Shown here: positions 16,843 through 23,963 of the stretch, piece after piece
Layout of the letters: each line of letters begins with the position of its first letter
Numbering within the stretch: position 1 is the stretch's first letter
IMG/VR virus record: IMGVR_UViG_3300020205_003425
Coordinates: 1 to 46,856 of that record
Origin: a virus
DNA: 46,856 bases
Direction: 5' to 3' (one strand)
Program-made: the position numbers and the translations under genes
The notes under the pieces: generated by a model
Databases searched by the model: none
What the model was told of the DNA's origin: nothing
The model's input: only the letters and a program-made list of their open reading frames with translations

Positions 16843-17979
16843 ATGGCAGTAAATATCCAAGAGCGATCGGGCAATTACCAACTCAGAATCACACATAAAT
16901 TGCTGCCAAAGCAGTTCTTTTTTACATTCAAAACAAGAGTTGAAGCGGCTAACTATGGTGACCAACTTTCGCTGTTACTAGCCAACGGTGTAATCCCGGA
17001 CGAGATGCTCGCAAAAGCTGCCAAGCCATCCAACCCGGCGCTTTCGGTCATCCTCCTGGATTATTTAAAAAAGGCTGCGATCACAGACTCAGATGCAGAG
17101 CTTTTGAAGGTGATTTTTTCTGAAATTGTGGGTCTCAAATACTCAGACATAACCTTCGTATGGGTCGAGGATTACGTCAGGTCGCTCAAGAGCCCTGAGA
17201 AGAACTTGGCACCGGGGACGATCAGAAAGCGCATCGGTGCACTAGGCCGAGTGCTCGATTGGCACATCAACAATACGACCAAGAATGGTGAAACACCTCG
17301 GGCCAATCCATTCAGAATGATGACAAGGGGCTACAGCACATACTCAAAGCAAGATGCCAAAAAGTCAGTCATCAAGCGTGATGTAGTCAGGAATCGCCGT
17401 CTTAGCCCAGAGGAAAACCAGCGCATATTGGCTGTTCTTGCGGGTCATAAGCGTGAAAACCGTGAGCGGCCATACACCGATGACAAAGCGTTCAAATTAC
17501 TTTATGAGTTGATTGTTGATACCGGCCTTCGACTTTTTGAAGCGTATCGGTTGAACGCCAATAGCTTTGACTTCAAGACAAACATCATCAATGTAGAAGG
17601 TTCAAAGGGGCATCGGGGCTTTATCAAACAGCGAGTGGTGCCAATCAAGCATGAGTTGAGAGAGCCGCTGAAGGCTTGGTGTGCGGGGAGGGTGGGGCTG
17701 ATATTTCCCTACTGGAGCGGTGATTTAGAAAACAAGCGTGATGCGACCAACAAGCTCTCAAAACGCTTTACAGGTCTATTTGCCTATGCCAGCGTTGATG
17801 ACTTCACAGAGCATGATTTACGGCATGAGGCAGCTTGCAGGTGGTTTGAATTGCGAAACGAGCGAGGCTGGGTTTTCAGCGAAATTGAAGTGTGCCGGAT
17901 CATGGGTTGGACCGACACGCGAATGGCATTACGCTATGCGTCATTGCGCGGTGAAGATTTAAGCTCTAGGCTTGGGTAG
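16843..17979 (+). CDS. int: Tyrosine-type site-specific integrase
   Basis: The product has 378 residues; the start ATG is preceded by GGAGGG. The N-terminal 180 residues comprise an arm-binding beta segment (NYQLRITHKLLPKQFFFTF) and a helical core-binding domain. The catalytic domain has the family residues: first Arg in DTGLRLFEAYRL (about 229), HDLRHEA with His324, Arg327 and His328, and Tyr365 in MALRYASLRG. The third catalytic His/Trp position is Trp (MGWTDT), a known natural variant. It would recombine the phage at the tRNA-Cys core just upstream. Its end overlaps the convergent HTH gene by 14 bases, so transcription from the two sides may interfere. Confidence 0.95.
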   Translation: MAVNIQERSGNYQLRITHKLLPKQFFFTFKTRVEAANYGDQLSLLLANGVIPDEMLAKAAKPSNPALSVILLDYLKKAAITDSDAELLKVIFSEIVGLKYSDITFVWVEDYVRSLKSPEKNLAPGTIRKRIGALGRVLDWHINNTTKNGETPRANPFRMMTRGYSTYSKQDAKKSVIKRDVVRNRRLSPEENQRILAVLAGHKRENRERPYTDDKAFKLLYELIVDTGLRLFEAYRLNANSFDFKTNIINVEGSKGHRGFIKQRVVPIKHELREPLKAWCAGRVGLIFPYWSGDLENKRDATNKLSKRFTGLFAYASVDDFTEHDLRHEAACRWFELRNERGWVFSEIEVCRIMGWTDTRMALRYASLRGEDLSSRLG

Positions 17980-18265
17980 CCTTTTTGAGTGGCTCAAAAT
18001 TTATATTGGGCAACCGCGGGGGCAATCTTTCAATCCCAGGTTTGTACCTCGCAGTCGGCTGAGGTTTTGGTTTATTGGCGAGTGCTTTGTTGTGCAACGC
18101 TTCAAGTAAAGCAGATTTTGGAAATCTCCATGAGCGTCCGAACTTAACGCCGGGCAGTTCGCCCATCCTGGCCTTTTCTTGAACGGTCTTTGGCTCACAG
18201 TCCAAAAGGGCTGCGACTTCATCCTCGCTCATGACTGCTGCCAACTCCACCTCAGTCATACACAT
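17966..18265 (-). CDS. HTH_17-type DNA-binding protein, excisionase-like
   Basis: The product has 99 residues. An N-terminal winged-helix motif of the excisionase/MerR-like kind is clear (SEDEVAALLDCEPKTVQEKARMGELPGVKFGRSWRFPKSALLEAL). A basic proline-rich tail follows (NKPKPQPTARYKPGIERLPP). The first ATG (18265) has AGG nearby; a second ATG two codons later and MSEDE further in are alternatives. Next to an integrase, such proteins usually act as directionality factors or small regulators. It runs against integrase and is downstream of the small reverse gene at 18323, so the two could form a leftward lysogeny-side transcript starting near 18490. Confidence 0.75.
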   Translation of the reverse strand: MCMTEVELAAVMSEDEVAALLDCEPKTVQEKARMGELPGVKFGRSWRFPKSALLEALHNKALANKPKPQPTARYKPGIERLPPRLPNINFEPLKKATQA

Positions 18266-18322
18266 AAACCTGTCGGATTCGGGTTTGATTTAAATCTGGC
18301 GTGAAAGAGACAAACGGGGATT

Positions 18323-18490
18323 TCATTGTTCGCATCTCGGTCTGTTTAGTATTTGACAGATCAACACGCGCACCTCTTCACTCACAGCATGTCCTAAATC
18401 TTCCGGGTCGATCAAGCGCAGCAGCAAGCAGCGCAACTGGACGTTGTGCTTGGCTATGGCCTCGGCGGCTTGTTCTATTGGGGTTTGCAT
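18323..18490 (-). CDS. Small reverse-strand protein (55 aa), possible regulator
   Basis: The reading begins MQTPIEQAAEAIAKHNVQL and continues CLLLRLIDPEDLGHAVSEEV, ending RPRCEQ; it is 55 residues, mostly helical. It fills an otherwise empty space between the excisionase-like gene and the forward gene at 18542. Its start abuts an AGGTC-N6-GACCT dyad, and the divergent operator lies just beyond. Position opposite the early genes is where a temperate phage usually keeps its repressor side, but I see no helix-turn-helix and make no functional claim. No strong ribosome site is visible. Confidence 0.5.
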   Translation of the reverse strand: MQTPIEQAAEAIAKHNVQLRCLLLRLIDPEDLGHAVSEEVRVLICQILNRPRCEQ

Positions 18491-18506
18491 AGGTCATATT
18501 GGACCT
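18491..18506. promoter_or_regulatory. AGGTC-N6-GACCT inverted repeat between divergent genes
   Basis: A perfect 5-bp dyad with a 6-base spacer directly abuts the start of the reverse 55-residue gene and lies upstream of the forward gene at 18542. It could be an operator or part of a divergent promoter. Confidence 0.4.
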
Positions 18507-18512
18507 AGTTGT

Positions 18513-18542
18513 TTGTGACGTGGATAGTTACCAGTGTCACAA
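18513..18542. promoter_or_regulatory. Operator candidate 1: TTGTGAC-N16-GTCACAA
   Basis: The 7-bp arms are exact inverse complements separated by 16 bases. The site ends on the first base of the ATG at 18542, so binding would block translation start or transcription of that gene. The same arms and the same spacing recur at 22631-22660, and a 6-bp version with the same spacing at 21565-21592. Confidence 0.65.
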
Positions 18543-19975
18543 TGATAAAAACCCCACTACATTGCAACTGGACTCAAATGGCCGACTTTATTCGACTGGT
18601 TGATGTGTTGAAGAACGATGAAGAAATTACGATCGTTGTTGAATCAATATACAGAGGTGGAATCTTTCGCAAAGATGGACATAGCTCCAATTCGCAAATC
18701 GTTCCCCCATGGTTCTATCTTGAGGCTGGAAGAAAAGACTGGTCTTTTGGTATTTTTGAGGTTTTGGATTTATTGGCCCAATACCAAGATGATGTAGCCG
18801 ATGGCTTTTTGGCAACCTTGGGCCACGAAGAATTTATAAAAATAAACTCGACCTTTTCTGATTTTGGTTGGCCCATTGACAAAGTGCCAAAATTTGAAGA
18901 GATACGGCAAGAGCTACTACCGACTCTGATCTCGCTCCACAGCTTATTGTTTGGTGCCCATAAACACTTGGGGATTGAGTACATGCAATTGGCTTGGCAA
19001 ATCGAAACAAATGGTATTTATGTGTTGGACCAATCCGGAGCAACAACTACAAAACATTCAGCTGATAGCAAAGCAGCCAACTACGCACTTGTAGGTTTAT
19101 CTGTGTATTACGATTATTCAACTAGAGATTGGCCAGACAGAGAAAGTGATCCTTATGGGCACAACCCAGAGGATGACCCAACGTATATCTACGGTTGGCC
19201 TAAGGACAACTTACCTGAATTCGAATCGCCCAATGACGAAGAAAGGCCGCAGTACCTTGATTGCCTTCACAAATTAAAGTATGAATTTAGAACCGCTTTT
19301 TTTAAACCTGATCTTTACACAGTTGGTCGACTATTCCTTTTAAACAAAGCTACACCTGCGATGGTGACCAATGCGATTGAAAAGGAGGGGATCTATGGAT
19401 ACGACAAAGTTGGACGGCTCGAATGGATAAATCCGTCTTTGTTCTCTGATTTCTTTGGCGCCGCCTTTGGCTTAAAGACAGCTATTGAAAGTTATGCAAA
19501 ACCTTTGGTACTTACTGGGCGTTATGAACTGAACGCGTTAGAAGATGTGGTTTTTGCAAATTACGGATGGCCGAAAGAAATGCTGCCTGACTTCAAGGTA
19601 AGCAATAACAATTTATTCATCATCAATGATCCAAGCCAAATGCCCGAGCCTTCTCAAACACATGTAATCGAGTCTGAAAAACCAGAGAAACATACTAAAG
19701 CTGGAGCAATGACCAAGCATGAAAAGCAAAGCTATATGACATTGGTTGCTGGGTTGTTATGGTTCATCCAAGGTCGACTCGGAAACAAAAAACACCCTGA
19801 GTACACAAAAGAAGCCCCATTGATCAGGACGCTTCTGAAGGAAATGGAAAATGTGGCTGGCGCAGGCGAGCGCTTTTTGAAAGATACCTTCAGAGATGTA
19901 AAGGCGCTCGAGCCACAAAAATTCACACAGGAAGCAATGAACCGCCACACGGAAAGTGAAAAAGAAGATGGCTGA
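18542..19975 (+). CDS. Unknown protein with three GWP.D..P.FE repeats
   Basis: The product has 477 residues from ATG 18542 (TTG 18509 would add 11). No strong ribosome site is seen, and an operator-like dyad overlaps the start, suggesting autoregulation or repression. Three spaced copies of a short motif are visible: FGWPIDKVPKFEEI (about 115), YGWPKDNLPEFESP (about 220) and YGWPKEMLPDFKVS (about 346). Each follows a helical region, implying a triplicated domain. The C-terminal part (KHEKQSYMTLVAGLLWFIQGRLGN, then EAPLIRTLLKEMENVAGAGERFLKDTFRDVKAL) resembles a C-terminal module found on diverse accessory proteins of Proteobacteria. It is AT-richer than the replication genes. It stands where early or immunity genes would be expected; repressor, exclusion or defence roles are all possible. 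Confidence 0.6.
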   Translation: MIKTPLHCNWTQMADFIRLVDVLKNDEEITIVVESIYRGGIFRKDGHSSNSQIVPPWFYLEAGRKDWSFGIFEVLDLLAQYQDDVADGFLATLGHEEFIKINSTFSDFGWPIDKVPKFEEIRQELLPTLISLHSLLFGAHKHLGIEYMQLAWQIETNGIYVLDQSGATTTKHSADSKAANYALVGLSVYYDYSTRDWPDRESDPYGHNPEDDPTYIYGWPKDNLPEFESPNDEERPQYLDCLHKLKYEFRTAFFKPDLYTVGRLFLLNKATPAMVTNAIEKEGIYGYDKVGRLEWINPSLFSDFFGAAFGLKTAIESYAKPLVLTGRYELNALEDVVFANYGWPKEMLPDFKVSNNNLFIINDPSQMPEPSQTHVIESEKPEKHTKAGAMTKHEKQSYMTLVAGLLWFIQGRLGNKKHPEYTKEAPLIRTLLKEMENVAGAGERFLKDTFRDVKALEPQKFTQEAMNRHTESEKEDG

Positions 19976-20050
19976 TCAAACGATCGGTCACTTGCTGTTT
20001 AAATAAAACCGACAAGAGCGAAAAGCATGCGTAGTATTTTTCGTTTTTTT

Positions 20051-20110
20051 TTTGGTGCAATCGGTGCAATTGCACTGATTGCACCAAACACTTCGCCTTA
20101 TTGCACCAAA
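20051..20110. repeat. 38-bp palindrome and GGTGCAAT iterons
   Basis: Bases 20051-20088 form a palindrome with a single mismatched pair, built from two GGTGCAAT units followed by two ATTGCAC[C/T] units in inverse orientation. A further ATTGCACCAAA lies at 20100. A T-run precedes the palindrome, and a further dyad (GACCG[C/T]C) follows around 20156-20180 before the next start. This could be an initiator- or repressor-binding array. There is no T-tract after the hairpin on the forward strand, so it is not a simple terminator. Confidence 0.75.
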
Positions 20111-20197
20111 AAACCGCCTAACCTCCGCCCCATACGACCCCACCTTATGGGCGTATGACCGCCAAAATAGTTTGACGGTCTCTACTAGGAGAGCGCA

Positions 20198-20440
20198 GTG
20201 GTGGAATTACGAATTGGCGGCTTGACCCCGCAGGAGCATTACAGGTTGCATGGCTGCTTGCCACCTGAGACCCAAGAAAAACTCTTGGACGTATTAGAGG
20301 ACTGGACATTACTGCTCAATGCGGCCATCGATCTGGTATCAGATCTGCGTGATTGGGAATATGTGCTGAAAGATGAATTTGACACATCCTATGCCAGCGC
20401 ATTTTTAAAAGTCGTGGAGGGTCAGCATGTCTACGCATGA
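20198..20440 (+). CDS. Small early protein of unknown function
   Basis: The product has 80 residues. The GTG start at 20198 is preceded by AGGAGAG with normal spacing. The product is acidic and helical (LTPQEHYRLHGCLPPETQEKLLDVLEDWTLLLNAAIDLVSDLRDW), with no membrane segment or recognised motif. It is the first of a run of forward genes leading into replication and overlaps the next gene by 14 bases. The upstream palindromes probably control it. Confidence 0.65.
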   Translation: MVELRIGGLTPQEHYRLHGCLPPETQEKLLDVLEDWTLLLNAAIDLVSDLRDWEYVLKDEFDTSYASAFLKVVEGQHVYA

Positions 20441-20672
20441 AACCTTCAAACAGCGCGCAGAGTGCTTTTGCAAGCAGGGGTATGTCGAGCGCGAGTTCTA
20501 TTCACCCGATAACCCGTATTCCAAATGTTGGACTGGTAAGCCTGCTATCACCTGTGCATTCTGCGAAATAGTCTGGTGCTTCAGCAATGATGATGTGCTG
20601 ACCGTCAAAGAAGACTTGCAGCATGAGGGCACGGCCATAAAACGCCATCGCCTAAATTGGCAAATGGCATGA
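20427..20672 (+). CDS. Small early cysteine-containing protein
   Basis: The product has 81 residues. The start ATG 20427 has GGAGG upstream inside the preceding gene. Cysteines at FCKQG, KCWTGKP, TCAFC and VWC could make a zinc site (C.AFC plus flanking Cys). The remainder is charged and basic at the end (AIKRHRLNWQ). I do not recognise the family; small zinc-binding phage proteins often modulate host transcription, but nothing here proves that. The region after it is the palindromic control segment at 20700-20802. Confidence 0.6.
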   Translation: MSTHETFKQRAECFCKQGYVEREFYSPDNPYSKCWTGKPAITCAFCEIVWCFSNDDVLTVKEDLQHEGTAIKRHRLNWQMA

Positions 20673-20699
20673 GCCGTCCCTAGCACGAATTCTGTTGCA

Positions 20700-20802
20700 C
20701 TCAATACGCTATCTGTAGTGTTTTTCGATATTTCAATCGCAAATTGAAAAAGTGAAAAGCACTACGTCAAATAACGAAAAACGCTACCCATAGCGTATTG
20801 AG
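20700..20802. repeat. Imperfect 34-bp inverted repeat with inner hairpins
   Basis: Arms 20700-20733 and 20769-20802 match as inverse complements with about four mismatches; the outer 13 bases (CTCAATACGCTAT) are exact. Between them lie further dyads: TTTCAAT/ATTGAAA around 20731-20747, and GTAGTG/CACTAC linking about 20715 to 20765. This nested structure lies in the gap between small early genes and the replication block. An origin, or a regulatory cruciform, fits. Confidence 0.75.
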
Positions 20803-20833
20803 AATCAAAAGAATTCAACACAAAATTCAAAGG

Positions 20834-21694
20834 ATGGCTGCAGCCGAAAAAGCTCGACAACTACACCCGATCGTTTTAACCGATCGGGTGGTTGGTGCCG
20901 ACCGTGTTGGTCAGCTTGAGTGGGCTTTGACTGACACCATCCATCGGTACTTTTTGCCGGTAGGTCTTCAAAATTGCAAAAGACCCGTTTATATTCTTTA
21001 CAACAAGATTGAGCATCTCGACTCATTGGTGTCTGTGGGCGTGGCTCTTTCTGCAATGGCTAACGTGCAGCCGTCGGATTTTGACCTTTTGTGCACAGCT
21101 CACATCAATTCCCAAGCCATCATTGCGCGCGCTTTGAACTTTACCGCCCAGGTCAACCTAGTAAAAGCAAAAGAAGCACAAGCAATTTGTCCCTTGCTTT
21201 GTGACAAACTGATGCTGTTGTTGGAGGGGGCTTCAAAACCATTGCCCGCATTCAGCAAGCGTTGGGAGATTGCATTGCCACTCTATGCAAGCATGACACT
21301 TGAGGACTTGAGGAAAGATGCTCAACTGATCCACCGTTCCCTGTTTGGATGCGACGATCGTATGCCAGCAACAATTCGCAAGGATGAACAAAGAGCGCGC
21401 GATTTCATGAAGGGGCTGGAGTCCAAAAGCCAAAATGAATGCTCAGATGCTCCAAAATCGGCGGTTATTCGAGAACTGAGTGAAAAGTTTCTGCATGCAC
21501 TGATCCCAATGTTGACCCAACAGCAATACACCCCAGTGCAAATTAACTTCTCTGCGCTGATACCTGTGACACGGCGTGGTGGTGCTGTCACACGCAATGC
21601 AGAAAAATATGCACATGGAAAAAACACTAGACCCTTTAATTCAGCACCCCTCGCTGCGCTATCTACGGGATTCTTTAATGGTGCGAGACCCTGA
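20834..21694 (+). CDS. Unknown early protein upstream of the replication genes
   Basis: The product has 286 residues from ATG 20834. The in-frame TTG at 20798 is rejected as it lies inside the inverted-repeat arm, though the ATG has no well-spaced ribosome site (AAAGG touches it). The sequence (ADRVGQLEWALTDTIHRYFLPVGLQNCKRPVYILYNKIEHLDSL) suggests a structured domain; later segments are helical (LCDKLMLLLEGASKPLPAFSKRWEI, REKFLHALIPML-like). No catalytic motif is clear. Position directly after the palindromic segment and before nuclease, SSB and polymerase genes suggests a replication or regulatory role, possibly an origin-binding protein; that is inference only. Operator candidate 2 lies within its 3' end. 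Confidence 0.6.
   Translation: MAAAEKARQLHPIVLTDRVVGADRVGQLEWALTDTIHRYFLPVGLQNCKRPVYILYNKIEHLDSLVSVGVALSAMANVQPSDFDLLCTAHINSQAIIARALNFTAQVNLVKAKEAQAICPLLCDKLMLLLEGASKPLPAFSKRWEIALPLYASMTLEDLRKDAQLIHRSLFGCDDRMPATIRKDEQRARDFMKGLESKSQNECSDAPKSAVIRELSEKFLHALIPMLTQQQYTPVQINFSALIPVTRRGGAVTRNAEKYAHGKNTRPFNSAPLAALSTGFFNGARP
21565..21592. promoter_or_regulatory. Operator candidate 2: TGTGAC-N16-GTCACA
   Basis: This has 6-bp exact arms with the same 16-base spacing as candidates 1 and 3. It lies inside the end of the 20834 gene, ahead of every possible start of the HTH gene, so it could control an internal promoter for the HTH gene and the nuclease. Confidence 0.5.
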
Positions 21695-21926
21695 CGCTTT
21701 GGTGGCCGGTGAGGGATTTGTGACTCGAATTTTGCTGTTGGCGACCATGAATATGCGGTTGCCTGCAGACCGATTGGTGACAACGTCAGATGCTGCCCGG
21801 TTAATCGGCGTCGATGAGCAGACGCTTGATCGACTTTGCTACGACGCACAAATACGGCCCAAGTACACGCTATCAAAGAACACATACTGGCTGGCTCGTG
21901 ATATTTACCGGTTGATTGATGAGTAG
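21678..21926 (+). CDS. Small HTH DNA-binding protein
   Basis: The product has 82 residues from ATG 21678, with GGGA 7 bases upstream and a 17-base overlap with the previous gene. Starts at 21597, 21609 or 21615 would add 21-27 residues (MEKTLDPLIQHPSLRYLRDSL) and cannot be excluded. The C-terminal half holds a MerR/excisionase-like helix-turn-helix (VTTSDAARLIGVDEQTLDRLCYDAQIRPKYTLSKNTYWLARDIYRLI). It probably binds DNA as a regulator of the early or replication genes. It overlaps the nuclease gene by 8 bases, so the two are co-translated. Confidence 0.65.
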   Translation: MVRDPDALVAGEGFVTRILLLATMNMRLPADRLVTTSDAARLIGVDEQTLDRLCYDAQIRPKYTLSKNTYWLARDIYRLIDE

Positions 21927-22629
21927 TCACGCTCGGCTGGGCCCATCAAGCGCCCACCGCTGGATGAGTTGCCCAGCGTCTATTCGGCTTTGTGCCGACT
22001 TGCCCGAACAAACCACAGGAAGCGCAGCCGCTGCTGGGACGGTCATGCACACGGCATTCGAGCGAAGTCTGCTTGGGCAGGGGACCTTGACCTCAGATGA
22101 AATTGAAGCTCTAGCCGAGCTGGATGTGGGTGAGTCAAAGGCCACCAAAATTGTTGACCAAGCGGTGACGGCAGCACGCAAATTGTTGCTGCGATATGAC
22201 ATCTCGGAGTTTTTAACTGAGCAGCGGGTTGATCCAGGCGAGTTGATGGAGCGGGACGACTTCTGGGGAACAGCGGACCTGATCGGTGCCAATGAAGCTA
22301 CCAACACTTTGTTGATTGCGGATTTAAAGACTGGCAGGGGGCGTGTTGACCCACAGTACAACGAACAGATGCTCTCCTATGGTGTCGGTAGTTTGTCGTT
22401 GATTGACTTTGAACCGCAGCGAGTGGTGCTTGCCATCATCCAGCCCCCGTTGCTTGGGGATAGTGCTGCGATTTGGGAGGCTGATGCAGTAACACTGCGC
22501 GAGTTCATGGTCTTTGCAGCCACAAAAGCTGCGCTAACAGACGATCCAAACGAGCAGCCAACCCCCTCAGGCCCAGCGTGTCAGTGGTGCCCAGCTAAAC
22601 AAATTTGCCCTGCCCATAAAAGTAATTGA
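21919..22629 (+). CDS. DUF2800 / Cas4-like PDDEXK exonuclease
   Basis: The product has 236 residues from ATG 21919. The N-terminus (ARLGPSSAHRWMSCPASIRLCADLPE) and GTVMHTAFE are typical of DUF2800 and related Cas4/RecB-like nucleases. Catalytic residues appear in the order GTADLIG (Asp, about 115), then LLIADLKTGRG (D-x-K), followed by QMLSYG (QxxxY motif). Cysteines CQWCPAKQICP at the end, with an earlier Cys in SCPAS, match the iron-sulphur cluster ligands of this group. It would process DNA ends during replication or recombination. The DUF2800, DUF2815, SNF2, polymerase gene order is common in temperate phages. Confidence 0.85.
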   Translation: MSSHARLGPSSAHRWMSCPASIRLCADLPEQTTGSAAAAGTVMHTAFERSLLGQGTLTSDEIEALAELDVGESKATKIVDQAVTAARKLLLRYDISEFLTEQRVDPGELMERDDFWGTADLIGANEATNTLLIADLKTGRGRVDPQYNEQMLSYGVGSLSLIDFEPQRVVLAIIQPPLLGDSAAIWEADAVTLREFMVFAATKAALTDDPNEQPTPSGPACQWCPAKQICPAHKSN

Positions 22630-22630
22630 G

Positions 22631-22660
22631 TTGTGACATGGGTTGAGTGACCTGTCACAA
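22631..22660. promoter_or_regulatory. Operator candidate 3: TTGTGAC-N16-GTCACAA
   Basis: The arms and the 16-base spacing are identical to candidate 1 at 18513; the dyad here extends one more base pair inward (TTGTGACA/TGTCACAA). It lies in the 101-base gap between the nuclease and SSB genes, where a promoter for SSB and the downstream replication genes is expected. Confidence 0.65.
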
Positions 22661-22730
22661 ACATGTGGATTCAATCGGTTTTGGCTTGCAATTTCTGCAT
22701 GACCAATCTCCAACTTGAAAGACACTTTTT

Positions 22731-23348
22731 ATGGCCAACTTTAAATCCACCGTTACCAAACCCAATGCTGTGGCCCCCACAGCGACAGCGTCCAAGTCTC
22801 CTGGCGCTGAAATACAAGGGGTGATCTGCTATCCCAATTTGGTAGATAAAGACCCACAGAGCGACAAATATGCCGCCTTGCTCTTGGTCACCGATGAAGA
22901 GAGCAAACAAGCCTTGAGCGAGATGGTCGCTGACGCTTCTGAGCAGACATTTCGTACAGCCGAGCTGCCAGCGGGTTCACACAATCCGTTGCGGGACGCA
23001 AACGAAAAGAATGCTGCTGGCGAATATGCGTTCAAGCACCCGATCTTTCGACAGGGTGGCATGGTCGTGAGGGCAAAGACTGGCTTTCAACCTGAGTGTG
23101 TTTGGGGTCCAAACCGAACCACCATTGAGCCCACTGAGATCAATGGGGGCGATGACGTCGTAGTTGAGTTGTCTGCATACGGTTACAACAACCAATCAAA
23201 GGGTTGCGGTATCAGTCTTGGCCGTGTGTGGCTCATCGGCAAAGGCGCACAAAAGGTCGAACGTGGCACTGGCAGCGGGGCGAACATAAAACGCATTGAC
23301 CGCTCACGACTGCGGTTCACCTCGGAGGCAACCACTGAGGCGGCTTGA
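22731..23348 (+). CDS. ssDNA-binding protein, DUF2815 (Enc34-type)
   Basis: The product has 205 residues. An OB-fold-like domain matches DUF2815: EIQGVICYPNLVDKDPQSDKYAALLLV, a middle with NPLRDANEKN, then KTGFQPECVWGPN, VVVELSAYGYNNQSKGCGISLGRVWLIGKG. The family comprises single-strand DNA-binding proteins that protect replication intermediates. The C-terminus (RLRFTSEATTEAA) lacks the very acidic tail of host SSB but ends in several Thr/Glu. A terminator follows, so the SSB gene may be transcribed more strongly than the helicase and polymerase genes behind it. Operator candidate 3 lies upstream. Confidence 0.85.
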   Translation: MANFKSTVTKPNAVAPTATASKSPGAEIQGVICYPNLVDKDPQSDKYAALLLVTDEESKQALSEMVADASEQTFRTAELPAGSHNPLRDANEKNAAGEYAFKHPIFRQGGMVVRAKTGFQPECVWGPNRTTIEPTEINGGDDVVVELSAYGYNNQSKGCGISLGRVWLIGKGAQKVERGTGSGANIKRIDRSRLRFTSEATTEAA

Positions 23349-23362
23349 TGATCTCTCCTGTT

Positions 23363-23393
23363 GGGGCGGCCATAAAAAGGTCGCCCCTTTTTT
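23363..23393 (+). terminator. Rho-independent terminator after the SSB gene
   Basis: GGGGCGGCC and GGTCGCCCC form a 9-bp stem (one G-U pair) around a 7-base loop, followed by six T. It may be partly read through, since the helicase gene starts 19 bases later with only an AAGGA ribosome site in between. Confidence 0.85.
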
Positions 23394-23411
23394 ATCCCTG
23401 AAGGACATCCC

Positions 23412-23963
23412 ATGCTGACCTTTACCCAGCTGCGCAAATGGCAGCGAAAAACAATTGAGATTTTGGCGACCAAGCCATATTTGCTTGTCGGTGCTCAACC
23501 CGGCTCTGGCAAGACGGCCACTGTGCTGTCGGCGTTGGCCCAAAAGAAAACCCGGACGTTATTGATCGCACCTTGCATCATCTTGGACCAAGTGTGGTCC
23601 CAAGAAGCGCTTGCTTGGGAGCACACACGACATCTCACTTTTGACATGGCACACCGCTTAAGCGGCAATGGCCGTTCGGGGCTATGGTTTGAAGGTACGG
23701 GCGACATCACAACCTGCACCCCTGACACGCTGGCTAAATTTCTTGATGCGATACATGAACGAAAGATCATCCCTGTCGAGCAAATCGTTGTTGACGAAAG
23801 CCAATTTTTCAAAAACGCCACAGCCGTTCGCACTGCTGCCTTGCACGTCTTGTCTGAGCATGTGCCAACTTGGCTTTTAAGTGGCACGCCCACACCCAAT
23901 GGGACCATCGACTGTTGGTCGCCTGGACGCATCTTGTCAAAACAAGGGGGGTTTTGGCAATGA
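23412..23963 (+). CDS. SNF2-type helicase, N-terminal half (RecA1 domain)
   Basis: The product has 183 residues; the start follows AAGGA. It contains the first helicase lobe: Q-motif-like WQRKTIEIL, Walker A GAQPGSGKT (27-35), TLLIAPCIILDQVWSQEA (motif Ia), TPDTLAKF (Ib), Walker B VVDESQ (128-131, DESQ where most SNF2 proteins have DExH or DEAH) and motif III WLLSGTPTPNG. It stops right where the linker to lobe 2 begins, with a stop codon overlapping the next start as ATGA. In other phages both lobes form one protein of about 450-480 residues; here 183 plus 281 gives 464. A run of six G and four T just before the junction is also a possible slippage or indel point. Each half alone should lack helicase activity. 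Confidence 0.85.
   Translation: MLTFTQLRKWQRKTIEILATKPYLLVGAQPGSGKTATVLSALAQKKTRTLLIAPCIILDQVWSQEALAWEHTRHLTFDMAHRLSGNGRSGLWFEGTGDITTCTPDTLAKFLDAIHERKIIPVEQIVVDESQFFKNATAVRTAALHVLSEHVPTWLLSGTPTPNGTIDCWSPGRILSKQGGFWQ

Noticed and set aside
20041-20110. Rho-independent terminator at the GGTGCAAT palindrome
   Set aside because: The T-run precedes rather than follows the stem on the forward strand, and on the reverse strand an A-run follows.
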